Made by a program: the position numbers and the translations under genes. From assembly GCA_964497585.1 (NCBI GenBank), contig CAZCDS010000005.1, forward strand, positions 144,470 through 208,469: 64,000 bases of DNA, in the 5' to 3' direction. The notes below the pieces were generated by a model. The model ran no database searches, was not told the DNA's origin, and saw only the letters and a list, made by a program, of their open reading frames with translations. Shown in pieces: positions 35,055-44,619 of the stretch (the stretch's first letter is position 1; each line of letters starts with the position of its first letter). Source of the stretch: CAZCDS01 sp964497585 (lineage in GTDB: Bacteria; Desulfobacterota; Desulfomonilia; Desulfomonilales; Desulfomonilaceae).

Positions 35055-35582
35055 TTATGGGCGAAGAACGTTGCCCCGGTCCCACGCCTGTTCGAGCGGT
35101 GACACCGACGTTCTTTCTTTGTATTTGATGAGCGGGCCGAAGAATTCCGTCTCGCAGTAATGGCACATGAGGGTCAAGGGATCGGTGTCAATGACCTTGA
35201 ACCTGCACGGAACTTCTTCGTGATTGGTGACGCAGAAGCTGTCCGGACAGACAACGAGATCTCCGATTTCCGTCGGAATCTCCACTTTATGCTTCTCAAT
35301 GACCTCGCCGTCTTCGATCCGGGAGACCGTTGCCAGGGGAGCGATGAGCGCTACCACATTGATCATGTCCCTGGAAAGACTGAGGTTTTCCACCTTGATG
35401 ATGTCTTTCCTCACTATGGACGCAGATTCGAAGTTCACACCGATTGCAATGATGTCACCGGTTTGCCGGGCGAGCGCGTTGAGCCCCAGGAGCTGGGAGA
35501 TCCGGAACGCTTCGCCTGCGGGAATGTGATCGATGACAATTCCCCGGTCGATCTTGGCGATTGTGATGGGTCTCTGTTTCAT
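35055..35582 (-). CDS. pyrI: Aspartate carbamoyltransferase regulatory subunit
   Basis: 175 residues with the two PyrI domains. The N-terminal allosteric nucleotide-binding part includes KIDRGIVIDHIPAG. The C-terminal zinc domain has its four cysteines in CPDSFC and CHYC. It is ~20 residues longer than the E. coli protein at the C-terminus. It overlaps pyrB by 4 bases. Its presence implies nucleotide control (CTP/ATP) of pyrimidine synthesis by the dodecameric enzyme. Confidence 0.95.
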   Translation of the reverse strand: MKQRPITIAKIDRGIVIDHIPAGEAFRISQLLGLNALARQTGDIIAIGVNFESASIVRKDIIKVENLSLSRDMINVVALIAPLATVSRIEDGEVIEKHKVEIPTEIGDLVVCPDSFCVTNHEEVPCRFKVIDTDPLTLMCHYCETEFFGPLIKYKERTSVSPLEQAWDRGNVLRP

Positions 35583-36520
35583 CGCACTGCTCCCAGGATC
35601 ATGGCCAGCAGGGTCTCTCTCACGAAGAGCCCGTTTCTGGCCTGTTCAAAGTAATAGGCATGGGAGGTGCCATCCACATCCTGGGCAATCTCGGTCACCC
35701 TGGGGAGGGGATGCATCACTTTCATCGTCGGTTTGGCTCCCTTGAGCATAGACGCTTCGAGCCGATAGATGCTGCGGAACTTCTCTGCAAGGGCCTTCTG
35801 CTCACCCATCCGCTCCATTTGAATTCTCGTCATGTACAAGATGTCGACCTCGGCAATATAGTCGTCGATCCGGCTGCTCTCCTCGATGACAAAGTCTCTT
35901 TCCGCTTCGGCTTTCTTGCATTGGTCAATTATTGCGCGGGGGAGGGCCAGGTCGCGCGGTGATATGAATATCATCCGGCAGCGGGAGTATTTGAGCAGGG
36001 CTTCAGTGAGCGAATGGACCGTCCGGCCGTTCATGAGGTCTCCCACCATGGCGATGGTAAAATTCTCGAGGCCGCCTTGAGTCTTCTGAATGGAGTAAAG
36101 ATCGAGCAGTGTTTGGGTGGGATGCTGGTTCGGACCGTCGCCCGCGTTGATAACCGGTATGTCCGCAGCTTCTGCAGCCAGTCGAGCGGCGCCTTTGAGC
36201 GGATGCCGAATGACGATTACATCAAACCCGTACCCGTCGTGCATCTTGACGGTATCCCAGAGGGACTCCTCTTTTGCCGCGGAGGTGATTCTCGGATCGT
36301 AGAAGCCGCCAACTTCGCCACCCAGATTGCGCATGGCAACCTCGAAGGACGTGCGAGTCCTTGTGGAGGGCTCAAAGAACATCATGGCGCAGACCTTGTC
36401 CTTGCACAGCTCCCTCTTCCTTGGATGATCCCGGACTTCGTCCACCTTGGAGAGAATCATGTCGATGTCTTCGCGGGTCAAGTCGGTCATGGAGATGATG
36501 TCCCTGCCCTGAAAATCCAT
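35579..36520 (-). CDS. pyrB: Aspartate carbamoyltransferase catalytic subunit
   Basis: Condenses aspartate with carbamoyl phosphate. The 313-residue protein has the carbamoyl-phosphate loop FEPSTRTRTSFE, NAGDGPNQHPTQTLLDLY and the aspartate loop HPLPRVTEI. I use the ATG at 36520 (MDFQGRDIISM) because GGAGG lies ten bases upstream; a second ATG at 36532 gives 4 more residues. pyrI follows with a 4-base overlap; pyrC is 143 bases upstream. Confidence 0.97.
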   Translation of the reverse strand: MDFQGRDIISMTDLTREDIDMILSKVDEVRDHPRKRELCKDKVCAMMFFEPSTRTRTSFEVAMRNLGGEVGGFYDPRITSAAKEESLWDTVKMHDGYGFDVIVIRHPLKGAARLAAEAADIPVINAGDGPNQHPTQTLLDLYSIQKTQGGLENFTIAMVGDLMNGRTVHSLTEALLKYSRCRMIFISPRDLALPRAIIDQCKKAEAERDFVIEESSRIDDYIAEVDILYMTRIQMERMGEQKALAEKFRSIYRLEASMLKGAKPTMKVMHPLPRVTEIAQDVDGTSHAYYFEQARNGLFVRETLLAMILGAVR

Positions 36521-36663
36521 GGCGGCCTCCAACTATTGACGTTCTTCTCCGAACTGGTGGATGCGGCCTTCTTCGCGCCGCCCGACGTTCTCATCCTCGT
36601 TCCCGAAGGCCCAAGCCTCGGGAACCGGAACAACTGTCTCCGAAGTCCGGATCTCCCGGATCA

Positions 36664-37968
36664 TCAGAACCGGTATTCCCGGCCCCGCACCACGGTGGCC
36701 CTTACCAGAGCGGGTAGAGTCAAACCAGCGAAAGGTGACCACCCGCACCGGGTTTTCAGAGGCCCCCTGCCGAGAATCTCTCCTTTTCCGACGCTGGTTG
36801 ACGAGGTCGGATCGATGACGGTGAAGGACGCCGCTCTCCCCGGTTCGATTACACCTTGGGGCACGTCGATGTCTCGGGAAAAGATCTCCGCAGGGGCAAC
36901 GGAAAGTATCTCCGAGATCCTGACCGGAGAGAACCCGCAGTCTTTCATGAGCCATCCCACAAAGGGACCGAGGGTGTCAAGGTGTGGCATTCCGGGGGCT
37001 CCGGCCTTCTTGTCATCGATCGTGTGCGGAGCGTGATCCGTTGCCAGCACATGTACCCTTCCCCCTTGCAGCGCGTCGACCAGGTAGGCGCGGTCTTCCT
37101 CGGATCTGAGCGGTGGATTGCATTCTAGAAGCTGCCAGTCAGGGAAGTCGTACTCCACGGCCGAACCGATTGCTCCACGATTCACCCAGAAAAAGAGGTG
37201 GTGTGGCGTGACTTCACAGGTAACCCGTTCAGAACCGCGTGCATTGAACTGTGCGATTAACTCGACCGCTGCCTTCGTGGAAACATGACAAATGTGGGTC
37301 GAGAGGCCGAGCTTGGCAGTCAGCTCAAGTATTCTTTCGACAGCTCGAACCTCGGCGGCCGGCGGTCTTGTCTTCCAGCGCGGCCCGCGACCCGCGTCTC
37401 GCAGCACCTCCGGGTCCTCCGCGTGGAAGAAGATCCGATGCCCCCTGAACCGGGCAAGAGTCTCTTCGAGGGGCCGCCATTGGCTAAAAGCCGTCGCTGA
37501 CGGGTGAGCATCGAGGTAGACCTTGTACGGGAAATCTCCCCAGGGTTCGCATCGCTCAGGTGTCACCGCCGCGTACGTCACTACCGGGCAGTTCGATTCC
37601 TCCGCCAGGATCTCCTTGAGTCTGTGCGAATGACGGTCACGGGGCGGCCGAGGGTCGTTGGGCATCGCGCCGAAAAGCGTGACGCCTCCATTGAGCGCGG
37701 CCTCGCCGGCTGAGGAAAAGGTCTCTTTCCGACATGCCGCCTCCCATGCTTCCATCTCCGCTGAACCGTCGGTGGGCGGCGGCGGGTACTCACGGGCGTG
37801 GACGTGCAGGTCTACAAAACCAGGGAAGATAAGCCGCTCCTCGTTGCGGTCAGGGTGGGTCTCTTCGACCGACCGGATCACGCCGCTTCCGGGATGAAAA
37901 GAAACATCAGCCCACCGCACACCGTCGGGAAAGACGAACCTTCCTCTTTTCGTTACGCTTTTCATCAT
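36664..37968 (-). CDS. pyrC: Dihydroorotase-like amidohydrolase
   Basis: About 434 residues. Metal ligands follow dihydroorotase order: DLHVHAREYP near the N-terminus, a carboxylatable Lys in PYKVYLDA, His in FFHAEDPE, His in THICHVST and Asp in ATDHAPHTIDDK. The position directly in front of pyrBI supports ring closure of carbamoyl aspartate. The sequence is divergent in the first 120 residues and at the C-terminus, so another cyclic amidohydrolase cannot be excluded. Start is set at the double ATG 37968/37965; the frame continues upstream to 38145 but overlaps the DJ-1 gene. Confidence 0.83.
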   Translation of the reverse strand: MMKSVTKRGRFVFPDGVRWADVSFHPGSGVIRSVEETHPDRNEERLIFPGFVDLHVHAREYPPPPTDGSAEMEAWEAACRKETFSSAGEAALNGGVTLFGAMPNDPRPPRDRHSHRLKEILAEESNCPVVTYAAVTPERCEPWGDFPYKVYLDAHPSATAFSQWRPLEETLARFRGHRIFFHAEDPEVLRDAGRGPRWKTRPPAAEVRAVERILELTAKLGLSTHICHVSTKAAVELIAQFNARGSERVTCEVTPHHLFFWVNRGAIGSAVEYDFPDWQLLECNPPLRSEEDRAYLVDALQGGRVHVLATDHAPHTIDDKKAGAPGMPHLDTLGPFVGWLMKDCGFSPVRISEILSVAPAEIFSRDIDVPQGVIEPGRAASFTVIDPTSSTSVGKGEILGRGPLKTRCGWSPFAGLTLPALVRATVVRGREYRF

Positions 37969-38059
37969 CCGAGCCGGAGTCCGGGAGGAACGGGCCTCTC
38001 TCTCATCACGCAGCGCGCGCGAGGGGAGAGCTGCCGGCAGGAATTCCGCGGCCTTTCTC

Positions 38060-38590
38060 TCAGCCTTCTTCCATGGCCTGCACGAGAGTCCTGCAGAAGG
38101 CGGGGAGATCGTCAGGTTTCCTCGATGTGATGAGGTTCCCGTCACGTACCAGCTCAGAGTCCTCCCAGAGGGCGCCCGCGTTCACCATGTCGTCCTTGAT
38201 GGCTATGTAGGACGTGGCCTTCTTTCCCCGCACGATGTCCGCGCTTACGAGCATCCAGCCGGCGTGGCAGATGGCGGCAACGATCTTGCCCTTTTGGAAC
38301 AGGTCTCTGACCAAGCCGACCATCTCCACGTGCACTCTCATTTTGTCGGGAGCGTATCCGCCTGGGATGACAACCGCATCGAAGCCGTCAGCCGAGACCT
38401 CCGCGGCGTTCTTGTCCACGTTGGCCGGGATACCGAACTTGCTGTTATACACGGACGAGGAACCGGAACCAACGACGACCACTTCGACGCCTTCCTCTTT
38501 CAGACGGTAGTAGGGGATCCAGAATTCGAAGTCATTGTACATTTCTTCTACCAGGATAGCGGCCTTCTTTCCTTTGAGTCTCATGTCCAA
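38060..38590 (-). CDS. DJ-1/PfpI family protein
   Basis: 176-residue single-domain class I glutamine-amidotransferase-like protein. The nucleophile-elbow Cys is in AAICHAGWML with the following His, and the conserved Glu is in LVEEMYND. VVIPGGYAPDKMR and the family tail ITSRKPDDLPAFCR are present. PfpI/YhbO-type proteins are reported as proteases, chaperones or deglycases; the activity cannot be assigned here. An ATG at 38584 is an equally good start. It is 91 bases upstream of pyrC on the same strand. Confidence 0.9.
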   Translation of the reverse strand: MDMRLKGKKAAILVEEMYNDFEFWIPYYRLKEEGVEVVVVGSGSSSVYNSKFGIPANVDKNAAEVSADGFDAVVIPGGYAPDKMRVHVEMVGLVRDLFQKGKIVAAICHAGWMLVSADIVRGKKATSYIAIKDDMVNAGALWEDSELVRDGNLITSRKPDDLPAFCRTLVQAMEEG

Positions 38591-38725
38591 CCTCCCTGTT
38601 CAGCCCGAGTTGAAGAAAACTCCTCTCGAGTTCCGGGCCGGACACTGCGGACAACCCGGTACATCCGACCGACTCGGCGGAACGACCGATGTTTGCGGTT
38701 CACAGCGCTCCCCAGCACCGCCCTG

Positions 38726-39082
38726 CTAGCTTGCCTCGTCATCCACCTCCATGGAGGCGATCCGCATCTCATCACGACCTTCGATGATCTGAAGTGCACC
38801 CGACTTGCATGACGGACAGAAGGGTTCATAGACTTCCAGGACGTGCACTGCAAGGCAATCGAGGCAACGGACTTTGATCGGTATGATCGTGATGTCCAAC
38901 TCCGCCATCTCCGCCACCGTTCCCGGAGAAAGGACCTCGAAAGCGAACCGTATGGCGTCCGGTTGCACCGCGGTGAGAGCCCCGAACTCCAGACTTACCT
39001 TGACGATTTTCTTCGCATTGTGCACCACTGCCTGCTGTTCCAGGATTTCCATGATGCTCTGTACGATTCCCATTTCGTGCAT
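38726..39082 (-). CDS. hypA: Hydrogenase/urease nickel incorporation protein HypA
   Basis: 118-residue nickel metallochaperone for [NiFe]-hydrogenase assembly. The nickel-binding N-terminus MHEMGI is intact (the family starts MHE), and the zinc site is formed by CLDC and CPSC. Length is standard. No hypB-F or hydrogenase structural genes are near; it is in a minus-strand run with a secreted protein upstream and DJ-1, pyrC and pyrBI downstream. Confidence 0.95.
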   Translation of the reverse strand: MHEMGIVQSIMEILEQQAVVHNAKKIVKVSLEFGALTAVQPDAIRFAFEVLSPGTVAEMAELDITIIPIKVRCLDCLAVHVLEVYEPFCPSCKSGALQIIEGRDEMRIASMEVDDEAS

Positions 39083-39232
39083 TATTCAATCCTGGCCGAA
39101 GCCGGGCCAGGGAGACCGTATGGAACCGGTCTTGATCCACCGGGCGATCTGTCCTCAGAAGTGGCCGAATCATGGTCGGTCTTCCTGGTTGTCGAGTGCG
39201 ACAGATGTGCAGCGCAGACTCTTCCCAATCGC

Positions 39233-39658
39233 TCACCGGGCCCAGGCCGGAATGACCCACTTCGTTCCGCCGCCTACCTGCTGGAAGAGGCCGTCCCCGT
39301 TCAAATCCATGAACAGCCTGAAAGTGTTCCCGGAATTGGTGTTGGAATTGAGGCTGAAGGCCACGGTTTTGCCTCTGAAAGAGTACACGCTGACGACTTG
39401 GCCGTCGGGCGTGGAATAATAGTTCGCTGTGGTTTCCTTGCCAGGGATGTCCGGAGCACGCTCGGCCTGTTTCGTCGTCAGGTACTTGAGGGATCGAACA
39501 TCCGGGACTCTGTATAACCGGGGGGCCGCGGCTCTGGTCTGCTGCTGCGCCGACGCCCGGTACTGTGGTCGGGCAGACGCACCATATTGCTGAGCTGAGG
39601 CGAAGTCTGCAGACAGCAGAATGAGAACGACAGCGGTCAGGGCAGTGAGTTTACTCAT
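39233..39658 (-). CDS. Small secreted protein of unknown function
   Basis: 141 residues with a clear signal peptide (LTALTAVVLILLSADFASAQQ, cleavage after ASA). A Gln/Ala/Arg-rich segment with repeated QY-x-AS-A motifs (~22-48) follows. The C-terminal domain contains one EF-hand-like loop (DLNGDGLF), possibly calcium-binding. No relatives recognised. The start has an AAAGGA site upstream. It is 150 bases before hypA on the same strand. Confidence 0.75.
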   Translation of the reverse strand: MSKLTALTAVVLILLSADFASAQQYGASARPQYRASAQQQTRAAAPRLYRVPDVRSLKYLTTKQAERAPDIPGKETTANYYSTPDGQVVSVYSFRGKTVAFSLNSNTNSGNTFRLFMDLNGDGLFQQVGGGTKWVIPAWAR

Positions 39659-40305
39659 ACCTGATCGATTCCTTTCTCGGGTCGGTAGGAACTGGGGTCA
39701 ATCCTATAGCAAATCTTTTGCTCGGCGACAACGCCTACATCTCCTCCACGTGCTCCACAGACAAGAGGTCCTGCCCGATTCCGCTGACCGAGCCGTCTCA
39801 TGTGCCGGGGATCCCCTTTGGGAAGTAATCCGAATGGATAAACATTCAGTCACTAGGGAAAAGGAGTTCTTGGGAAACAGTCACTGGGGGCAAAGCGAAG
39901 CAGTGTCAACGACGTCCGGATCTCAGACTGCTTCGTTGTTTCACTCGTCGGGCACGGTTGTAGCGAGCCCTCTCTCAGCGCTGCTGAGCGCTTGCGTAGC
40001 AAGACCTCAGAATCCACCGCCTGATTTTCGCGGACTGATTTTGGACGACCTTCACTCCTTGACAGGGTGCCAACACGAATGTTACTTTTTATCAAGAAGT
40101 TAATGATGATCCCGGGCCCGTGGTGTTCGGTAGGTCATGGCGATGTGCAACTGATGCCGTTGAGGCGGGATCTGGGTAACGTCATTCTCTCCACGTGGTT
40201 GAACCACTCGACCCGCAGGCGGGCGTCATTGAACGGAGCGGCCAGGCGCGAATCGGCGTTGTTGATCGGTTCTGGACTTCCGGCCGCTGTGAGGTGGTGA
40301 GTAGC
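39659..40305. other. Non-coding region between secreted protein and DnaB-like gene
   Basis: About 645 bases between divergent genes. It has an imperfect large hairpin (CGAAGCAGT at 39896-39904 with ACTGCTTCG at 39927-39935), direct repeats of CAGTCACT (39847 and about 39879), and a compact stem CTCAGC-GCT-GCTGAG near 39975. No gene, tRNA or clear promoter could be supported. The bases before 40306 include GAGGTG, the ribosome site of the next gene. Confidence 0.45.
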
Positions 40306-41832
40306 ATGTCCAAGGAAATCGAAGCCAAAGTCTTGAGTTCCATATTGCGCGACCGCTATCTCTTTACCAAATTGGTGGGTGACGGCTTCAACGCCGGACT
40401 CTTTCGCGATCCCGATTTCCGGATTATCTTCTCTACGGTGCTCGATATGTCCCAGGTCGCGGACCAGGTGATCGATTGGATCACCATTGCCAATATGCTC
40501 GGAGAGAAAGGCAGGTCGACGCCGGAGGTCGATCGGGCGCTGGCAATACTTAAGGAAGAAGAATCCGTGGAGGCGGACCAGGTCATGGCCTACGCGGAGA
40601 TACTCAAGGATCAGCATCTGAGAGATCAACTCCTGAAGGTCTCCCAGGTGATGACCAACTATGCCGCTCGAAAGGGGCAGTTCAAGGATGACGATTTTAT
40701 CGATTTCAGCGGACGAATAATCCAAAGCCTCATCGATATGCAGCGCCAAAAGACCAGTGGCCGGCTGAGCCCGGTGAAGGCGACTATCGATGAGATTCGG
40801 GCACTCACGAACAGGACCGATGATCTCGGACGCCGGTTGCTTGGGTTCTCCATCAAACCCTTCGATAGGCTGGAGCAGGTTCTCTCAGGCGTCCGCAAGG
40901 GATTCTACTATGGAATTGCAGGCCCTCCCAGGCGAGGAAAGACAACTTTCTGCCTCGATCTTGCCTCTAGGATGGCTGAGAAGAACAACTTCCCGGTCCT
41001 TTTCTACACATGGGAACAGACACGCCGGACACTGGCGGCCAGACTGCTCGGGAGGGAATGTTACATAAACCCGGTTACGCTGCTCACCGAGGTCTCGCCG
41101 GCCGAGGAGCAGCGCCACGCACTGGTGAACAAAGTGATCGATCGATCAATTGCCTATAGCGGCAACCTGTTTATCGTCGAGGCCGGAAGAAAGGATACGA
41201 TCGAACGGATAAAGGCCCAGGCGTACAACGTCATGCACGAGTTCCGAACCGACAACATTGCTATTTTCTTCGACTACCTGCAGAAGATTCCCCTGCAGAG
41301 ACAATTCGAGGACATCAGGGGCCAAGTGAATGAGGCATCGGCCCAGCTTGCTGATCTGAGCCTCGAACTGAACTGTCCGGTCTTCGCTATCTCGTCCATG
41401 GACAAAGAGGGTTGCAAGCTCGACGAGAAACCACCCTCGTACGACGAGTATTCGACAACCTTTTTCTCTCGCCCCACCATGCACAACTGTGTAGGAGGAG
41501 GGGACCTGGAATACGATTTGGATGTGGCCATGATCCTGTCGAAGGATTGGGTTGCCACGAAGAATCTCCAGGAGCGGCTAAGTCTCAAGGACAGGGACAA
41601 GGAAGTGCCCGATCTGCCGCAGATCGACATCATCAACCTCCACGTCGACAAGAACCGCGACTCCGCGGGCGAGTCGGTTCCGACGATACAGTACGCCTTT
41701 TTCGTCAACATCAACAAGTTCGTCGAGGTAGGATTTAAGGCCGAGGAAGAATACAGCAAGGAATTTAGGAGCTTCGCAAAGGCGGAGGACATGTTCGGCA
41801 CGCTCCTGGATACGAAGATATTCAAGCTCTAG
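40306..41832 (+). CDS. DnaB-like replicative helicase paralogue
   Basis: 508 residues. Residues ~1-105 resemble the DnaB N-terminal helical domain (EIEAKVLSSILRDRYLF, then DWITIANML). Residues ~185-500 are a RecA/DnaB-type ATPase with Walker A GIAGPPRRGKTTF, a Walker B-like NIAIFFDYLQKI and the DnaB glutamine-region equivalent LEYDLDVAMILSKD. The Walker A loop is unusual (PPRRGKTT), and an insertion (~390-440, KLDEKPPSYDEYSTTFF) is not in standard DnaB. It is unlikely to be the main replicative helicase. No neighbouring replication gene; the closest relative in function is the primase-like gene at 50.9 kb. Start ATG 40306 has GAGGTG upstream; a GTG at 40195 would add 37 residues. Confidence 0.82.
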   Translation: MSKEIEAKVLSSILRDRYLFTKLVGDGFNAGLFRDPDFRIIFSTVLDMSQVADQVIDWITIANMLGEKGRSTPEVDRALAILKEEESVEADQVMAYAEILKDQHLRDQLLKVSQVMTNYAARKGQFKDDDFIDFSGRIIQSLIDMQRQKTSGRLSPVKATIDEIRALTNRTDDLGRRLLGFSIKPFDRLEQVLSGVRKGFYYGIAGPPRRGKTTFCLDLASRMAEKNNFPVLFYTWEQTRRTLAARLLGRECYINPVTLLTEVSPAEEQRHALVNKVIDRSIAYSGNLFIVEAGRKDTIERIKAQAYNVMHEFRTDNIAIFFDYLQKIPLQRQFEDIRGQVNEASAQLADLSLELNCPVFAISSMDKEGCKLDEKPPSYDEYSTTFFSRPTMHNCVGGGDLEYDLDVAMILSKDWVATKNLQERLSLKDRDKEVPDLPQIDIINLHVDKNRDSAGESVPTIQYAFFVNINKFVEVGFKAEEEYSKEFRSFAKAEDMFGTLLDTKIFKL

Positions 41833-42006
41833 GACGCGCGGATTCTTCCGCGATTATCCGATTTCCTTCGCGCCTGCTGAACTCTGGTGTCGATCCCACG
41901 GGTTCGGGTGCGGAGCATACCGTTCCCAGGACCGCGAGAAGTCCGCAAATGAGACCTGCGGGCGAACGCGGTACAGTGACCGACCGACGGAAGGACCTGA
42001 TTTCAT

Positions 42007-42741
42007 ATGTACTTGAGAACCGTACACATTGATGCTGAGAGCTTTCCTACCGGAGAACTGTTCCCCTTCAATCTTGATGTCTTCCGGAAAACCCAACGTA
42101 TCGAGCTATCTTCACCAGTGGTCTTCCTGGTGGGCGAAAACGGTTCGGGCAAATCGGCTCTTCTTGACGCGTTGGCCCGAAAAGGAGGATTTCTCCCCTG
42201 GGGCGGGACAAAGATCCACAGGGTACACCAAAATCCATATGAGACCCGATTGGCACATCATCTCTCATTAGAGCTCAGGCCACGCCATCCCTACGGGTTC
42301 CATTTTAGAGCGGAAGCTTTTTTCAATTTCGCAAGCTGTCTCGACGATATCCTGATGGACGACCCTAGGCGCGACGAGTACTATGGAGGAGGATCACTGA
42401 ACATCCTGTCGCACGGAGAATCGTTCCTCGCCTTTTTCCGGGGATACAGCTTCCAGCTGGATGGACTGTATCTGTTGGACGAGCCTGAGGCAGCTCTGTC
42501 GCCGGAAGCACAGGTGGAATTCGTAAGAATTATCCTTAACTCACTGGAAAACGGCAACAAGCAGTACATCATCGCAACTCATTCTCCCATTGTAATGGGA
42601 TGTCCCGGAGCACAGATATTGAGCTTTGATGATCCGCCCATTCGGTCAATAGAGTATAGTGATACACGTCATTACAGATTCTATAAGGATTTTCTCAGCG
42701 ACCCGGAGAGCTATTTCAACTCGTCGAAATCCTGCGGGTAG
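42007..42741 (+). CDS. Stand-alone AAA/ABC-type ATPase
   Basis: 244 residues. Walker A is VGENGSGKSALL (~42-53), the ABC signature is LSHGESFLAFF, Walker B with its Asp-Glu is LYLLDEPEAALSP, and the H-loop is ATHSPIV. No membrane segment and no transporter partner, so it belongs to the AAA_21/SMC-like ATPases often acting in DNA repair, defence or translation. It is 174 bases downstream of the DnaB-like gene on the same strand. Function unknown. Confidence 0.85.
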   Translation: MYLRTVHIDAESFPTGELFPFNLDVFRKTQRIELSSPVVFLVGENGSGKSALLDALARKGGFLPWGGTKIHRVHQNPYETRLAHHLSLELRPRHPYGFHFRAEAFFNFASCLDDILMDDPRRDEYYGGGSLNILSHGESFLAFFRGYSFQLDGLYLLDEPEAALSPEAQVEFVRIILNSLENGNKQYIIATHSPIVMGCPGAQILSFDDPPIRSIEYSDTRHYRFYKDFLSDPESYFNSSKSCG

Positions 42742-43082
42742 AGGTGGGGACTGGAACTTCCGCCTGTGCTTGGGACGCCGGGCGCGGGGTCTTACCATTT
42801 GGCTTGCTCTTGCGCTGGAGTGCGTCCCCGGCCTGTGACATGGGGCATCATATGGCGGGGCAGGCATCCGGAGAGGGGCAGGACCTATCTCTCGCCCGAT
42901 GGAACGCGCGTCTCGGGGCTAAAGCGACGACTTTCCGCGTCTCCACTTGACTTGCCACCCATTCCTCTGAAATGAGGCGACAATCCAAAACTCCGTCTCG
43001 ATTATGTGTCATCGCCCTCGGAGCGCTCCATTGACCCGTGGCCCGGCATTGACTATAATGTTTTGTTTTTCGGAGCAATCAA
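42742..43082. other. Intergenic region ahead of the tetrapyrrole operon
   Basis: About 340 bases. The last 50 contain a strong promoter (43031-43059) and the start region of the operon. The rest (42742-43025) shows no gene or structure I recognise. Confidence 0.5.
43031..43059 (+). promoter_or_regulatory. Promoter of the siroheme/heme operon
   Basis: TTGACC (43031-43036), 17 bases, TATAAT (43054-43059): a near-perfect sigma-70-type promoter. The GTG start of the first gene is 23 bases after the -10 end, giving a very short 5' leader. Confidence 0.7.
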
Positions 43083-43763
43083 GTGAAGCTCTACCCCTTG
43101 ATGATGAATATCCGGGATATGCCGGTGGTCGTAATTGGGGGCGGCCGGGTGGCCCTTCGAAAGGTCAGGAGCCTGCTCAATTGCGGTGCGTCCGTTACGG
43201 TAATCTCGCCCGAGGTGGAGCCAGAGCTGGAGAGCTTCGCGGCCGAGAAGATGATTCGCTGGATTGCGGCAAGCTTTCAAGAGTCGATGCTGGACGAGGC
43301 ACCTGTGCCGATGCTGGTATTCGGAACGACCGATCGGAGAGAAGTCAACGTGAGGATACACAGGGCAGCGGTCGACCGAAACATTCCGTGCAATATCGCC
43401 GACGTCCCGGACCTTTGCACCTTTATCGTCCCCGCGGTGATGAGCCGAGGTGATCTTACCGTCTCGATCAGCACCGGAGGAGCGTCACCCGCATTCGCCC
43501 GGCGGATAAGGGAGGAACTCGAGCGGAGTTTCGGACCTGAGTATTCCCTCATGACGCGCGTCCTCGGGGATCTTCGCCGACGAGTGCTTGACGCGGGGAC
43601 TTCGTCGGAGGACAATCGTGAGATCTTCTTCCGATTGATCGATTCACCCTTGTTGTTGGCTCTCCGGGCGAGGGACCGAGGCCGGGCCGTCGAGATCCTC
43701 AAGGCCGTGCTTCCCCGCGGGATCGAGCCGGAAACCGTGGTCGATGAAGCCTTGAAGGGATAG
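43083..43763 (+). CDS. Precorrin-2 dehydrogenase/sirohydrochlorin ferrochelatase-type protein
   Basis: 226 residues, corresponding to the N-terminal half of CysG (Met8/CysG^B type). It has the NAD-binding motif VVVIGGGRVALRKVRSL, followed by CNIADVPDLCTFIVPA, GDLTVSISTGGASPAFARRIREE and the C-terminal dimerisation helices. It oxidises precorrin-2 to sirohydrochlorin and may insert iron. It begins with GTG, 23 bases after the promoter -10. It is the first gene of the operon and leads directly into ccsA-like, hemA, hemC and the fused SUMT-HemD, so the operon makes siroheme from glutamyl-tRNA except for the hemB and hemL steps. Confidence 0.93.
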   Translation: MKLYPLMMNIRDMPVVVIGGGRVALRKVRSLLNCGASVTVISPEVEPELESFAAEKMIRWIAASFQESMLDEAPVPMLVFGTTDRREVNVRIHRAAVDRNIPCNIADVPDLCTFIVPAVMSRGDLTVSISTGGASPAFARRIREELERSFGPEYSLMTRVLGDLRRRVLDAGTSSEDNREIFFRLIDSPLLLALRARDRGRAVEILKAVLPRGIEPETVVDEALKG

Positions 43764-43767
43764 GAGC

Positions 43768-44619
43768 GTGGACCTCGTATTCTTCAAAATCGCCGTTGCG
43801 CTTTACATGGGAGCGTGCGTCGGCTACCTGGTCTTCCTGCTCAGTCCGTCCGCGAGCCGTGCTCCGGTGGGATTCTGGTGCGCGGTAGCGGGCTTCACGG
43901 CTCACTCGCTCTCCATCCTTCACCGGGCGATTTTCTCCGGTTTCTTTCCCTTGGCCACCGCGTTCGACGCGCTTTCGTTCTTTTCGTGGCTGCTGATTGG
44001 GCTCTTTTTCGTGGTACGGTATCGAGAGCCGAGCCCGATATTTGGTTGCATTGCCACTCCTCTGGCCACGGTGATGATGATCTACGGATGGGGGCTTTCC
44101 TATCAGATCGGAGAACCGCTCGTGCCGGTTCTGAGGAGTTGGTGGCTCCCGATTCATGTGACCCTCGCGCTGGCGGGGAACGGCGTCTTCGCGTTTATGG
44201 CAATCGGCGGGCTGATGTACATACTCCAGGAAAGGCTCATAAAAACTAAGAGAATAGGCAGGTTTCACCGGCTTCTTCCGTCGCTTCAGACACTCGATAC
44301 GATCAATCGTCACGGACTTCCTTTCGGTTTCTTCCTCCTGACACTCGGCATCATCTCGGGGGCTCTGTGGGCGGGAAGCGCGTGGGGCTCCTATTGGAGC
44401 TGGGACCCCAAAGAAACCTGGAGCCTGATCACCTGGTTCGCATACGCCGCAATGATCCACCAGCGCATTGTCCTGGGTTGGCGCGGCAAGCGGGCCGCGC
44501 TGTTGGCAATTGTCGGGTTCGGGCTGGTGATGTTTACGTTTCTGGGTGTGAACGCGTTGATGGGAGGTTATCACTCATTCGGTGAGCCTGCAGGCTTGGC
44601 GAGGTCGAGCGGAATATGA
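43768..44619 (+). CDS. CcsA/HemX-family membrane protein (cytochrome c biogenesis)
   Basis: 283-residue integral membrane protein with about eight hydrophobic segments. It carries the tryptophan-rich WWD signature WGSYWSWDPKETWSLITW and conserved histidines (SILHR, LPIHV, MIHQR). CcsA/CcsB-type proteins handle heme at the outer membrane face for cytochrome c maturation; HemX-type relatives next to hemA control GluTR levels. Its position directly before hemA (4-base overlap) fits HemX; the WWD motif fits a CcsA-like heme handler. GTG start 4 bases after the previous stop. Confidence 0.88.
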   Translation: MDLVFFKIAVALYMGACVGYLVFLLSPSASRAPVGFWCAVAGFTAHSLSILHRAIFSGFFPLATAFDALSFFSWLLIGLFFVVRYREPSPIFGCIATPLATVMMIYGWGLSYQIGEPLVPVLRSWWLPIHVTLALAGNGVFAFMAIGGLMYILQERLIKTKRIGRFHRLLPSLQTLDTINRHGLPFGFFLLTLGIISGALWAGSAWGSYWSWDPKETWSLITWFAYAAMIHQRIVLGWRGKRAALLAIVGFGLVMFTFLGVNALMGGYHSFGEPAGLARSSGI

